Of a DNA stretch of 33,013 nucleotides, positions 1 through 11,857 are shown piece after piece. The translations under genes and the position numbers were made by a program. The stretch is from Chelatococcus sp. (GTDB lineage Bacteria; Pseudomonadota; Alphaproteobacteria; Rhizobiales; Beijerinckiaceae), in contig QFQY01000050.1 of assembly GCA_003248805.1 (NCBI GenBank), positions 1 through 33,013 on the forward strand. The letters are read 5' to 3'. How positions within the stretch are numbered: position 1 is the stretch's first letter; every line of letters begins with the position of its first letter. Under the pieces are notes generated by a model. That model was not told the origin of the DNA and searched no databases. It saw nothing but the letters and a program-made list of their open reading frames with translations.

Positions 1-2
1 AC

Positions 3-386
3 ACGGTGGCGCAGGGCTTCGGCTCGCTCGGCCTGATGACCTCGGTGCTGATGACGCCGGACGGCAAGACCGTCGAGGCCGAGGCCGCCCACGGCACCGT
101 CACCCGCCACTACCGCGAGCACCAGAAGGGCCGCGAGACCTCGACCAACTCGATCGCCTCGATCTTCGCCTGGACGCGCGGGCTCGCCCACCGCGCCAAG
201 CTCGACGGCAATGCCGAGCTCGCCAAGTTCGCGAGCCTGCTCGAGAAGGTCACGGTCGACACGGTCGAGGCCGGCGACATGACCAAGGACCTCGCTCTGC
301 TCGTCGGTCCCGACCAGAAGTTCCTGTCGACGACGGGCTTCCTCGACAAGGTGAGCGAGAACCTGCGCAAGGCCATGGCCGCCTGA
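3..386 (+). CDS. icd: NADP-dependent isocitrate dehydrogenase, C-terminal part (5' end outside window)
   Basis: Seen: an open frame enters from the window edge and encodes the last ~128 residues, with the stop at 384-386. It contains the segment GFGSLGLMTSVLMTPDGKTVEAEAAHGTVTRHYR split over residues 4-38 of the visible part, which is typical of the dimeric eukaryote-like NADP-isocitrate dehydrogenase of alphaproteobacteria (about 404 residues when complete). Known role: oxidative decarboxylation of isocitrate to 2-oxoglutarate in the cytosolic TCA cycle, making NADPH. The HGTVTRH stretch belongs to the cofactor-binding region of this family. The gene is followed by a strong hairpin terminator, so it probably ends its transcription unit. 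No oddity is visible in the portion present. Confidence 0.93.
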   Translation, partial: TVAQGFGSLGLMTSVLMTPDGKTVEAEAAHGTVTRHYREHQKGRETSTNSIASIFAWTRGLAHRAKLDGNAELAKFASLLEKVTVDTVEAGDMTKDLALLVGPDQKFLSTTGFLDKVSENLRKAMAA

Positions 387-417
387 GCGCGGCGCATTCC
401 CTCAGGATGCCTTCCGG

Positions 418-450
418 GGGCGTCCGGGCTTCGGCCCGGGCGCCCTTTTT
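418..450 (+). terminator. Rho-independent terminator after icd
   Basis: A 12-bp GC-rich stem (418-429 with 434-445, one G-U pair) closes on a TTCG tetraloop and is followed directly by five T residues (446-450). This is a textbook intrinsic terminator 32 nt after the icd stop codon. Confidence 0.9.
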
Positions 451-516
451 GCTGACAGGGGCCGGCAGGAGCCTATGCTTCCTTCGCGATCCGGAACGGC
501 GCGGAGAGGGCAGGCG

Positions 517-978
517 ATGTCGGAGATCGGAACGGCTGTGACGGGCGGCTGCCAGTGCGGGGCGATCCGCTATCGCCTGACGGCGCGGCCGAAGGCTTCG
601 ATCTGCTTCTGCCGCATGTGCCAGAAGGCGGCCGGCCATTATTTCGGCGCCTTCGCCGGGGTGGCGCTCGGCGAGCTGGTCTGGACGCGCGGCGAGCCCG
701 CTCTCTTCGCCTCCTCCGAGGCGGCGGAGCGCGGCTTCTGCCCGTCCTGCGGGACGCCGCTGACCTTCGCCTATCGCGGCAGCGGGCGGATCTCGGTGAC
801 GGCCGGAAGCCTCGACGACCCCTCGGCCTTCCCGCCGGTCCACGCCCACGGCATCGAAGGCAAGGTTCCCTGGTTCGAAGCGCTCGGCCGCCTGCCGGGC
901 CGCCGCACCGAGGACGATCTGCCGGAGCAGGGCAGGGAGCGCTATCGCTCGCGGCAGCATCCCGACCGGGACATTTGA
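517..978 (+). CDS. GFA-family (glutathione-dependent formaldehyde-activating enzyme-like) zinc protein
   Basis: A 153-residue protein with the GFA/Mss4-like zinc fold. Visible zinc ligands are C12 and C14 (GCQCGAIRY), C30, C32 and C35 (CFCRMCQ), and C75 and C78 (CPSCGTP), in the order and spacing usual for the family. The start was placed at ATG 517 because a purine-rich GGAGAGGG lies just upstream and the GCQC motif normally sits about 10 residues from the N-terminus; an in-frame ATG at 475 would add 14 unconserved residues. Family members were named for a proposed glutathione-formaldehyde conjugation, but most paralogues, probably including this one, have no demonstrated substrate. It is monocistronic and converges with the next gene, with 7 nt between the stops. 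Confidence 0.85.
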   Translation: MSEIGTAVTGGCQCGAIRYRLTARPKASICFCRMCQKAAGHYFGAFAGVALGELVWTRGEPALFASSEAAERGFCPSCGTPLTFAYRGSGRISVTAGSLDDPSAFPPVHAHGIEGKVPWFEALGRLPGRRTEDDLPEQGRERYRSRQHPDRDI

Positions 979-985
979 GGGCGCC

Positions 986-1648
986 TCATTCCACCGAGAC
1001 GGCGACGCGCGCCAGGATGCGATGCTCGGCGAGCGGCGCGTGCATGACGTAGCGCAGTTCGTAATCGCCGGGCTCGCCGGGCGCCTCCAGCGTCGCCTCG
1101 ACGTTCTCGGCCGGGAAGAAGGCCGGGCCGCTCGCCTCGGCGGGCGCGTCCTTTCGGACGAGCACGACGCGATCCTGCTCGCCGTTCGGGCCGATGGCGC
1201 GCGCCGGCAGCGGCGCGCCGCGCCCGACACGCGACAGGGTCGAGACCGTGGCCGTGGCCGGCGCGGCCTCCAGGGGCTGGCGCGCGAGCACCTCGACGGC
1301 GCCGGCGCGGTCTCGCGTCAGCCTCAGCTCATAGGTCCCGGCCATCCCGGGCACCGGCAGGGCGACGCGCCCGCCGGCGGGCAGGGGCATGACGACGACG
1401 GCGCGGGCGGCGGGGTCGTCGCTGCGCGCGATGGCGAGCCGCGCGCTCTCGGGCGGGCGGGTCACGGAGACCGAGAGCATCGAGCCGGCCATGACCGCGC
1501 GGGAGGCCGAGAGAGCCGGCGCGGCCGGCCGCGGCTGCGCCCTCTCGGACCGGGCGGGCTGGGCCGAGGCGAGCGAGGAAGCGAGCAGAATTATCACTGT
1601 CGACGTGAACAAAGAAAGAACTTGCGCACGAGAACAAACCATGATCAT
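986..1648 (-). CDS. Secreted protein of unknown function with two beta-rich repeats
   Basis: About 220 residues, with an N-terminal signal peptide: a hydrophobic VLSLFTSTVIILLASSLASA followed by a likely cleavage site ASA-Q. The mature part has two similar segments ending in GTYELRL and GDYELRYVMHAPLAEHRILAR. The second resembles the PG-x-YE-I/L-RY repeat found in some alphaproteobacterial exported VWA-domain proteins, but no VWA domain is present here. I cannot assign a function; a beta-sandwich periplasmic domain is inference. The start is uncertain: ATG 1648 or 1642 keeps the signal peptide intact, whereas the more distal ATG at 1705 would place a charged stretch ahead of it. No good Shine-Dalgarno is visible. 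The first codons overlap the SOS box of the divergent recA gene. Confidence 0.6.
   Translation of the reverse strand: MIMVCSRAQVLSLFTSTVIILLASSLASAQPARSERAQPRPAAPALSASRAVMAGSMLSVSVTRPPESARLAIARSDDPAARAVVVMPLPAGGRVALPVPGMAGTYELRLTRDRAGAVEVLARQPLEAAPATATVSTLSRVGRGAPLPARAIGPNGEQDRVVLVRKDAPAEASGPAFFPAENVEATLEAPGEPGDYELRYVMHAPLAEHRILARVAVSVE
1607..1621. promoter_or_regulatory. LexA (SOS) box of recA
   Basis: GAAC at 1607-1610 and GAAC at 1618-1621 are separated by exactly 7 bp, the alphaproteobacterial LexA operator GAAC-N7-GAAC. A third GAAC follows at 1632-1635. The site lies 87 bp upstream of the recA GTG start. It also lies inside the first codons of the divergent secreted-protein gene. Confidence 0.85.
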
Positions 1649-1707
1649 AGTGACCCAACGGCGCGATTGTGATGTCGGCGCGCCCCTGCCATAAGGAGCG
1701 TTCAACC

Positions 1708-2793
<1,086 letters not shown>

Positions 2794-2830
2794 TCGCTTC
2801 CGTCCGCCGCATGCGGCGATCCGTGTTCGC

Positions 2831-2850
2831 GGGCGGCCTCGGGGCCGCCC
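2831..2850 (+). terminator. Hairpin after recA
   Basis: A perfect 8-bp stem GGGCGGCC/GGCCGCCC with a 4-nt loop lies 38 nt after the recA stop and is followed by GTTTGCGTTTGT rather than a clean T run. It is a likely but not ideal intrinsic terminator. Confidence 0.6.
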
Positions 2851-2887
2851 GTTTGCGTTTGTCCGCAACGCCTTGCCGCGCGCTTTC

Positions 2888-2916
2888 TGGACAGGGGCGG
2901 GCGCTCTGACTAGAAG
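2888..2916 (+). promoter_or_regulatory. Predicted sigma70-type promoter of alaS
   Basis: TGGACA (2888-2893, five of six matches to TTGACA) and TAGAAG (2911-2916, four of six to TATAAT) are separated by exactly 17 bp. This gives a leader of roughly 75 nt before alaS. The leader contains a 6-bp stem AGGGCC/GGCCCT at 2960-2975. Prediction from sequence only. Confidence 0.5.
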
Positions 2917-2997
2917 CGGGGTTCCGGCCGGTTTCGCAGCGAACAGGCCCCATGACAGCAGGGCCGTGCGGCCCTTGAGACCAGAGCGCGAAAAGCG

Positions 2998-5640
<2,643 letters not shown>

Positions 5641-5681
5641 CGGCCGGCCGCCTGAGCCGTCGCGTCCTCTCGAGCCCGATC

Positions 5682-5707
5682 CCGAAGGCCGCTACGGCGG
5701 CTTTCGG
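5682..5707 (+). terminator. Stem-loop after alaS
   Basis: CCGAAGGCCGC pairs with GCGGCTTTCGG (11 bp, one G-U) around a TACG loop, about 40 nt past the alaS stop. No T tract follows, so termination here may be weak or Rho-assisted. The rest of 5641-5941, about 300 nt, contains no gene I can support. Its other notable content is the repeat cluster at 5811-5854. Confidence 0.45.
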
Positions 5708-5810
5708 ACCAGCGCGCCTCTGAACCGGGCCAATCCGCTCCCCTCTGCCGGTAGCCTCGCTGTGCGCCGCGCGACCGCCGGGCGCGCGGCGAAGTTCATG
5801 TGTTTCCTGC

Positions 5811-5854
5811 ATCAATTTTGATCAATTCGAGGTCGAGCATGCGCTTGACGCATG
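5811..5854 (+). promoter_or_regulatory. Candidate promoter/operator region of the MFS transporter
   Basis: Two copies of ATCAATT (5811-5817 and 5821-5827) lie one helical turn apart. They are followed by a perfect inverted repeat CATGCG-N5-CGCATG (5838-5854) that overlaps a TTGACG -35-like hexamer (5845-5850). The arrangement resembles an operator over a promoter about 90 nt before the GTG start. No known regulator motif is recognised. Confidence 0.35.
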
Positions 5855-5941
5855 TTCGCGATTGCGAAATGTCGCGGGACCGGGCGGCGGCGCTCTGTTA
5901 GTTGCGCTGCCAACCTCCAATCTTTGCGAAAGTTTCCTGCC

Positions 5942-7252
5942 GTGTCCGCGTCTCCATCCGTCGATCGCCTGAACTCGCCGCGCCGCGTCCTGTTCGCGAG
6001 CCTGATCGGCACCACGATCGAATTCTTCGACTTCTACATCTACGCGACCGCCGCGGTGATCGTGTTCCCGAAGCTGTTCTTCCCGGCGGGCGATCCGACC
6101 TCGGCGATGCTGTCGTCCTTCGTCACCTTCGCGATCGCCTTCTTCGCGCGCCCCGTTGGTGCGGCCCTGTTCGGCCATTTCGGCGACCGGATCGGCCGCA
6201 AGGCGACGCTCGTCGCCGCGCTGATGACCATGGGCCTGTCGACGGTCGCCATCGGCCTGCTGCCGACCTATGCGCAGGTCGGCCTCGCGGCTCCGCTGCT
6301 GCTGGCGCTGTGCCGGCTGGGGCAGGGGCTGGGGCTGGGCGGCGAATGGGGCGGGGCGGTGCTGCTCGCCACCGAGAACGCGCCTCCCGGCAAGCAGGCC
6401 TGGTACGGCATGTTCCCGCAGCTCGGTGCGCCGATCGGCTTCATCCTGGCGACCGGCAGCTTCCTGCTGCTCGGCGACCTGCTGAGCGACCAGCAGTTCT
6501 TCAGCTTCGGCTGGCGCATCCCGTTCATCGCCAGCGCCCTGCTGGTCTTCATCGGCCTGTGGATGCGCCTGAAGATCAGCGAGACGCCCGCCTTCCGCAA
6601 GGCGATGGAGAAGCATGAGCGCGTGCAGGTGCCGCTGGCCGCCGTCTTCGCGCAGCACAAGCTGCCGCTGCTGCTCGGCACCTTCGCCGCGCTCGCGACC
6701 TTCGTGCTGTTCTACATCATGACGGTGTTCTCGCTGAGCTGGGCCACGCTGAAGCTGGGCTACAGCCGCGACCAGTTCCTGCCCGTGCAGATGGCGGGCG
6801 TCGTGTTCTTCGGCCTGATGATCCCGGTCTCGGCGCTCATCGCCGACCGCGTCGGCCGCCGTCGCGCGCTGATCGGCACCTCGGTGGCCATGGGCCTCTT
6901 CGGCTTCCTGATCGGCCCGCTCTTCGTCGCCGGCAGCATCCCGAGCGTCCTGCTGTTCTCGGTGCTCGGCTTCGCGCTGATGGGCTTCACCTATGGGCCG
7001 ATCGGCACGGCGCTGGCCGAGATCTTCCCGACGGCCGTCCGCTATACCGGCGCCTCGCTGACCTTCAATCTCGGCAGCATCGTCGGCGCCTCGCTGGCGC
7101 CCTTCATCGCGACCTGGCTCGCCAGCAACTACAGCCTCGGCCATGTCGGCTACTATCTGACGGCGGCGGCGCTGGTGACGATCCTCGCCCTGCTGGCGAT
7201 GGGGCGGCCGGTGGAGGAGGCGCCGAAGGGGCAGGTCGCTCCGGCGGAGTGA
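5942..7252 (+). CDS. MFS transporter, metabolite:H+ symporter (MHS) family
   Basis: A protein of about 436 residues with 12 predicted membrane helices. Family signatures are visible: RRVLFASLIGTTIEFFDFYIYATAA in helix 1 (the MHS E-x-x-D/FDFY signature), GHFGDRIGRKATL in the loop 2-3 MFS motif A, LGGEWGGAVLLATENAP in helix 4-5, SETPAF after helix 6, and DRVGRRRAL in the second-half repeat of motif A. MHS members (ProP, KgtP, ShiA, YhjE) import small organic acids, osmolytes or aromatics with protons across the inner membrane. The sequence resembles the YhjE-like branch, but the substrate cannot be named. GTG 5942 was chosen because conserved sequence starts right after it; an upstream ATG at 5852 would add 30 basic, unconserved-looking residues and falls inside the promoter-like repeat. 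Confidence 0.85.
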   Translation: MSASPSVDRLNSPRRVLFASLIGTTIEFFDFYIYATAAVIVFPKLFFPAGDPTSAMLSSFVTFAIAFFARPVGAALFGHFGDRIGRKATLVAALMTMGLSTVAIGLLPTYAQVGLAAPLLLALCRLGQGLGLGGEWGGAVLLATENAPPGKQAWYGMFPQLGAPIGFILATGSFLLLGDLLSDQQFFSFGWRIPFIASALLVFIGLWMRLKISETPAFRKAMEKHERVQVPLAAVFAQHKLPLLLGTFAALATFVLFYIMTVFSLSWATLKLGYSRDQFLPVQMAGVVFFGLMIPVSALIADRVGRRRALIGTSVAMGLFGFLIGPLFVAGSIPSVLLFSVLGFALMGFTYGPIGTALAEIFPTAVRYTGASLTFNLGSIVGASLAPFIATWLASNYSLGHVGYYLTAAALVTILALLAMGRPVEEAPKGQVAPAE

Positions 7253-7312
7253 GGCCGGCGCGACGGTGGCCGTCGCGGGCCGTCGAGGCTCAAGCCGGGC
7301 GTGAATATGACG

Positions 7313-7341
7313 AAGGCGGCGCCTCCCGGGGGCGCCGCCTT
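7313..7341. terminator. Bidirectional terminator between MFS gene and cckA
   Basis: A perfect 11-bp stem (7313-7323 with 7331-7341, AAGGCGGCGCC/GGCGCCGCCTT) has a 7-nt loop, with T residues on the plus-strand side and A residues on the other. It lies between two convergent genes and can serve both. Confidence 0.85.
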
Positions 7342-7371
7342 TTCTCATCGTGTGACCGGGCGCTCCCCCGC

Positions 7372-9891
7372 TCACCCCATCGCCGACTTCACGGTCTCGA
7401 CCAGCTGCTTCATCGTGAAGGGCTTGGGCAGGAAGAGGAAGCCCTCGCCCTCGGGGAGGTTCTTCTTGAAGGCCTCCTCGGCATAGCCCGACACGAACAC
7501 GAAGCGGATGTCCGGATTGAGCTGCCGGAGATTGCCGAGCAGGGTCGGGCCGTCCATCTCGGGCATGACCACGTCGGAGACGACGAGGTCGATCTGGCCG
7601 TCCTGCTGCCGGAAGAGGTCGAGCGCCTCGACGCCGGAGGCGGCCTCGTGGACGGTATAGCCGCGCGAGACCAGCATGCGGGCGTTGAGCGCCCGCACCG
7701 CGTCCTCGTCCTCGACCAGCAGGATGGTGCCGGCGCCGGTGTGGTCGGCGGCGAGTTTCTTCGGCGCCTCCTTGGCGGCTGCCTCGGCCGCGATGTCCTC
7801 GGCGCTCGGCACGTGGCGGGGCAGGAAGATGGCGAAGGTCGTGCCCTTGCCGACGGTCGAGGTCACGAAGACGAAGCCGCCGGTCTGCTTGACGATGCCG
7901 TAGACCATGGAGAGGCCGAGGCCGGTGCCCTTGCCGACCTCCTTGGTGGTGAAGAAGGGCTCGAAGATCTTGTCGAGATGCTCCTGCGGGATGCCGGTGC
8001 CGCTGTCCTCGACCTCGAGCAGCACATAGTCGTCGGCCGGCAGGGCCTCGTGGCCCAGCGCTGCGCAGTCCTCGCGGGCGAGGTTTCGCGTGCGCACGGT
8101 CAGCTTGCCGCCGTCGGGCATGGCGTCGCGGGCGTTGACGGCGAGGTTGACGATGACCTGCTCGAGCTGGCCGAGATCGGCCTTGACCGGCCAGAGGTCG
8201 CGGCCCTGGCGGATGTCGAGCGAGACCTTGTCGGCGACGACGCGCTTGAGCATCAGCGAGAGATCGGAGAGCACCTCGCCGAGCTCCAGCACCTGCGGGC
8301 GGAGCGTCTGGCGGCGCGAGAAGGCGAGCAGCTGCCGCACCAGCGCGGCGGCGCGGTAGGCGTTCTGCTTGATCTGCATGATGTCGGGGAAGGAGGGGTC
8401 CGTTGGCCGGTGGCTGGCCAGGAGGAACTCCGAGGCGTTGATGATGACCTGCAGCACGTTGTTGAAGTCGTGCGCGATGCCGCCGGCAAGCTGTCCCACC
8501 GCCTGCATCTTGCCGGCCTGGTCCATGTTGTCGCGCAGCTTGCGCTCGGCGGTGGTCTCCAGCGCATAGACGATCGCGCGCTCGCCGTCGGCGTTCTCGC
8601 CGGCCGGGACGGGCGAGAGATAGAGCCTCGCGGAGCGGGCATCCTCCCCGCCGAGTGTGAGATCGAGCGGCGGAACGTCGGCGCGCCCGTCCATGACCTC
8701 CCCGATCGCCCTGTCGAGCCCGCCATCGGCGGTGAAGAGCTCGCGGATGCCGGCCGGCTGGGTTCCGGGCGGGGTGAGCCTGGTGAAGGCGGCGTTGGAG
8801 CGCAGGATCCGGCCGTCCCGGTCGATGGTAGCGATCGCCATCGGCGTGGAATGGAAGAAGCGGGCGAAGCGCACCTCGGCATCGCTGCCGCCGTCGGCGC
8901 CGGCCTCGCCGGAGGTCCGGTTCAGCACCAGGGTGCGGGAGGCGCCGGCGCGCCCGTCGCTGCCGAAGGCGACCTGATGATGCAGGCGCACGGGCAGCGA
9001 GGTTCCGTTGCGGCGCTTCAGATCGACATCGAGCACCTCGACGCGCACATCGCCGGGCTGGCCGCGGATGGCCTGGATGAGGGCGGCGGCCGCCGGCGTG
9101 CAGATGTCGTCGATGTGCAGCCCGCCCGAGCCGAAGCGGGCGAGGTCGAAATCGAGCCAGCCGGAAAGCGTGGCGTTGAGATAGGAGACCTCGCCGTCGG
9201 CGTCGATCGAGACGAAGCCGGCGGGCGCATGGTCGAGATAGTCGATGGCGTGCTGGAGTTCCTGGAAGGCGTTCTCCTGGCGCTCGCGCTCGGGCGTGAC
9301 GTCCGAGACGGTCCAGAGCGTCGCCGTCTTGCCGTCGCGCCGGACGGGCGCGACGCGCACGCGATACCAGCCGACCTCGCCGCGCCCGTCGAGCGCGGGC
9401 TCCAGCCGCACCTCCTCGACGAGCCGGCGGTTCTCGCGGGCGGCGGTGGCGAGCCGGTAGACCGCCTCGGAGACCTCGGGGCGGCCGGTCAGCAGGCGGC
9501 CGACGGGGCGCAGGTCGTTGGCGCCGCGCGCGCCGGCGAGCGCGAGATAGGACTCGTTGGCGTAGATGATCTCGTTGTCGCCCTCGGTGACCAGGACGCC
9601 GTCGTCGGCGCCGTCGACGATGATCTTGGTCAGGTCGTTGCGGGCTGCCCGGCCCGAGAACTGGACGAGCCCGATCGCGAAGGCGAAGAGGCCGAAGACG
9701 CCGACGACGGAGAGGAGAGCGAGCAGCCCCAGGATCAGCGGCTGCGCCCATTCGTTGGCGATGAAGCCGAGCGCGATCGCCGCGCCGACGAGCAGCCCCG
9801 CGACAAGCAGGATGACGCCGATATGCCCGGGCCTGTCCGAGCGATCGATCGCCGTCGTCACCGTGGTTCCGCTCATTGCGGTCGGGTCCAT
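7372..9891 (-). CDS. cckA: Hybrid sensor histidine kinase CckA
   Basis: An 839-residue hybrid kinase. Two membrane helices (about residues 24-44 and 52-74) are followed by PAS-type sensor domains (around 85-210, 215-330 and 345-450). The HisKA domain has phospho-acceptor H474 (GGIAHDFNNVLQVI). The HATPase domain has NLAVNARDAMP (N box) and GTGLGLSMVYGIVKQTGG (G2 box). The C-terminal receiver starts at LLVEDEDAVR and has phospho-acceptor D773 (VVSDVVMPEMDG). This architecture and the HDFNN H-box are characteristic of alphaproteobacterial CckA, the kinase/phosphatase that feeds ChpT and then CtrA and CpdR. It lies 56 nt downstream of flhB on the same strand with no intervening terminator, so cotranscription with the flagellar export operon is plausible. 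ATG 9876 is an alternative start. Confidence 0.93.
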   Translation of the reverse strand: MDPTAMSGTTVTTAIDRSDRPGHIGVILLVAGLLVGAAIALGFIANEWAQPLILGLLALLSVVGVFGLFAFAIGLVQFSGRAARNDLTKIIVDGADDGVLVTEGDNEIIYANESYLALAGARGANDLRPVGRLLTGRPEVSEAVYRLATAARENRRLVEEVRLEPALDGRGEVGWYRVRVAPVRRDGKTATLWTVSDVTPERERQENAFQELQHAIDYLDHAPAGFVSIDADGEVSYLNATLSGWLDFDLARFGSGGLHIDDICTPAAAALIQAIRGQPGDVRVEVLDVDLKRRNGTSLPVRLHHQVAFGSDGRAGASRTLVLNRTSGEAGADGGSDAEVRFARFFHSTPMAIATIDRDGRILRSNAAFTRLTPPGTQPAGIRELFTADGGLDRAIGEVMDGRADVPPLDLTLGGEDARSARLYLSPVPAGENADGERAIVYALETTAERKLRDNMDQAGKMQAVGQLAGGIAHDFNNVLQVIINASEFLLASHRPTDPSFPDIMQIKQNAYRAAALVRQLLAFSRRQTLRPQVLELGEVLSDLSLMLKRVVADKVSLDIRQGRDLWPVKADLGQLEQVIVNLAVNARDAMPDGGKLTVRTRNLAREDCAALGHEALPADDYVLLEVEDSGTGIPQEHLDKIFEPFFTTKEVGKGTGLGLSMVYGIVKQTGGFVFVTSTVGKGTTFAIFLPRHVPSAEDIAAEAAAKEAPKKLAADHTGAGTILLVEDEDAVRALNARMLVSRGYTVHEAASGVEALDLFRQQDGQIDLVVSDVVMPEMDGPTLLGNLRQLNPDIRFVFVSGYAEEAFKKNLPEGEGFLFLPKPFTMKQLVETVKSAMG

Positions 9892-9947
9892 CTCATTGCA
9901 GCCGCGCCGGAAATTCGGCTCGCCGCGGAAAAAGGGTTCGGAATGAG

Positions 9948-11015
9948 TTAGGCGCGCCCGCGCTTCAGGCGCAAGACGTATCCGATGACTTCCGCCACGG
10001 CCTGGTAGTGTTCGACAGGAATTTCCTCGTCGATCTCCACGGTGGCGTAGAGCGCGCGCGCCAGAGGCGGATTTTCGATGATCGGCACGCGATGCTCGCC
10101 GGCGACCTCGCGGATCTTCAGCGCGACGGCGTCGACGCCCTTGGCGAGGCAGAGCGGGGCCGCCATGCCGGGCTCGTATTGCAGCGCGACGGCGAAGTGG
10201 GTCGGGTTGGTGATGATGACGGTGGCCTTCGGCACCGCCGCCATCATGCGCTTGCGGACGCGCTGGGCGCGGATCTGGCGCAGCTTGGCCTTGACCTCGG
10301 GATTGCCTTCCGAGTTCTTGTACTCGTCCTTGAGTTCCTGCCGCGTCATCTTCTGGCGCTGGTACCAGGTGAAGCGCTGCCAGGCGAAATCGCCGAGCGC
10401 GATGACAGCGAAAAGGGCGAGCGCGCTGCCCATCAGCTTGATCGCGAGCGCGAGCGTCGCCGGCAGAAGGGCCGCGACATCCATCCTCGCGAAGGCTTCG
10501 AGCCGGTCATGCTGCCCCCAGAGCGTGATCCAGATGACGGCGCCGACGAGCCCGGTCTTGGCGAGGCCCTTGGCGAAGTTGACCCAGGCCTCCTTGCCGA
10601 ACATGCGCTTGAAGCCGGCCATCGGCGAGAGGCGGCTGAACTTCGGCGTCAGGGGCTCGAAGGTCCAGAGCGGCTTGTGCTGGATGACGGCGCCGGCGAG
10701 CGCCGCGCAGAGGATGAAGGCGAGCGGCAGGCCGATGGCCGCGAAGCCGGTGAGCACGCCGCGCTCGGTGACGGCAGTGAAGCCCGCCGCATCCGCCGGC
10801 ACCTGATGGGCGTTCATCAGGAACGAGCGCAGCGACAGGGCGGCGTCGCGCGCCGACCAGCCGGCGGCGACGAGCAGCGCGAGCGTGAAGCCGCACAGGA
10901 CGAAGAAGGTGCCGATCTCCTGCGATCGGGGGACGTCGCCCTTCTCGGTGGCCTGATCCAGCTTTCGCTGTGTCGGGTCCTCTGTTCTGTCCTCGTTGTC
11001 GGCGTCTTCGGACAT
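9948..11015 (-). CDS. flhB: Flagellar type III export protein FlhB
   Basis: A 355-residue inner-membrane export-gate component that also switches substrate specificity from rod/hook to filament subunits. Seen: the EDRTEDPTQRKLDQATEKGDVPRSQEI N-terminus, four hydrophobic helices, a basic cytoplasmic linker, and the autocleavage motif N270-P271-T272-H273 followed by FAVALQYEPGMAAPLCLAKG. This matches the position of NPTH in well-studied FlhB proteins. The start ATG overlaps a good ribosome site (TGAGGCGGGC) that includes the fliR stop; only 7 nt separate the two genes, consistent with one operon. Confidence 0.95.
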   Translation of the reverse strand: MSEDADNEDRTEDPTQRKLDQATEKGDVPRSQEIGTFFVLCGFTLALLVAAGWSARDAALSLRSFLMNAHQVPADAAGFTAVTERGVLTGFAAIGLPLAFILCAALAGAVIQHKPLWTFEPLTPKFSRLSPMAGFKRMFGKEAWVNFAKGLAKTGLVGAVIWITLWGQHDRLEAFARMDVAALLPATLALAIKLMGSALALFAVIALGDFAWQRFTWYQRQKMTRQELKDEYKNSEGNPEVKAKLRQIRAQRVRKRMMAAVPKATVIITNPTHFAVALQYEPGMAAPLCLAKGVDAVALKIREVAGEHRVPIIENPPLARALYATVEIDEEIPVEHYQAVAEVIGYVLRLKRGRA

Positions 11016-11022
11016 GCCCGCC

Positions 11023-11781
11023 TCAGTTGCCGGTGAGCTGGCGCAGGAAGGCGCCGAGATCGTCGACGAAGACGCCCATCATCACGCCGACGACGGCGAG
11101 CAGGACGACCATGCCGCCGAGGATCGAGGCCGGGACGGCCAGGAAGAAGACCTGGAGCTGCGGCATCAGCCGGGCGAGCACGCCGAGGCCGAGATTGAAG
11201 AGCAGCCCGAAGACGATGAAGGGCGCCGAGATCTGCACGGCGATCGCGAAGCCGCCGCTGGCCGCCCTCAGCGCCAGCGCGACCACGTCGGCGAGGTTCG
11301 GGATCGCGGCGGGGGGCAGCACGCGATAGCTCTCGTAGATCGCGGCGATGGCGAGATGGTGCAGGTCGCTGGTCAGGATCAGCGTGATCCCGAGCATGGT
11401 CAGCAGGTTGCCGATCGAGGGGTTCTGCAGGCCGCCGGTCGGGTCGACCGTCATCGCGAAACCGAGGCCCATGGTCTGGGCGACGATGGTGCCGGCCGTC
11501 TGCAGGCTCGCCATGACGAGCCGAGCCGAGACGCCGATCACGAGGCCGATCAGGATCTCGCCGAGCAGCAGGCCGACGATGCCCGTCATCTCCGCCGGCA
11601 CCCTCAGGGTGGGGCGTGCCACGGGCATCAGCAGCAGGGCGATGAAGAAGGCGAGGGACAGCCGGGCGCGGGAAATGATGAAGCGCTCGCCGATGCCCGG
11701 CATCAGCATCACCAGGGTGCCGACGCGCGCGAACACCAGCACGAAGAGGGCGCTCAACTCGGGCAGAATCGCGATCTGCAT
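11023..11781 (-). CDS. fliR: Flagellar type III export protein FliR
   Basis: A 252-residue polytopic membrane protein of the export gate (FliP5-FliQ4-FliR1). The characteristic N-terminus is present: LPELSALFVLVFARVGTLVMLMPGIGERFI. The middle segment GEILIGLVIGVSARLVMASLQTAGTIVAQTMGLGFA and the C-terminal hydrophobic segments are typical. It sits between fliQ (76 nt upstream) and flhB (7 nt downstream). The ribosome site is modest (AAGAGA). Confidence 0.94.
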   Translation of the reverse strand: MQIAILPELSALFVLVFARVGTLVMLMPGIGERFIISRARLSLAFFIALLLMPVARPTLRVPAEMTGIVGLLLGEILIGLVIGVSARLVMASLQTAGTIVAQTMGLGFAMTVDPTGGLQNPSIGNLLTMLGITLILTSDLHHLAIAAIYESYRVLPPAAIPNLADVVALALRAASGGFAIAVQISAPFIVFGLLFNLGLGVLARLMPQLQVFFLAVPASILGGMVVLLAVVGVMMGVFVDDLGAFLRQLTGN

Positions 11782-11857
11782 CGTGCCGCGGTTCTCTTCG
11801 CGCCAGGGGGACCGTCGGGACCGCCTTCCGCCGGTGGCGGCGAGCGATCGCGCGGGG

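Noticed and set aside
2952..2978. An 8-codon leader ORF (MTAGPCGP) in the alaS 5' region
   Set aside because: It has only one alanine codon and the overlapping hairpin has no T run, so a classical attenuator for alanine is not supported.
5822..9751. A 1309-residue minus-strand open frame across the MFS gene and cckA
   Set aside because: It overlaps two certain genes in other frames, crosses a strong terminator and has no recognisable domain.
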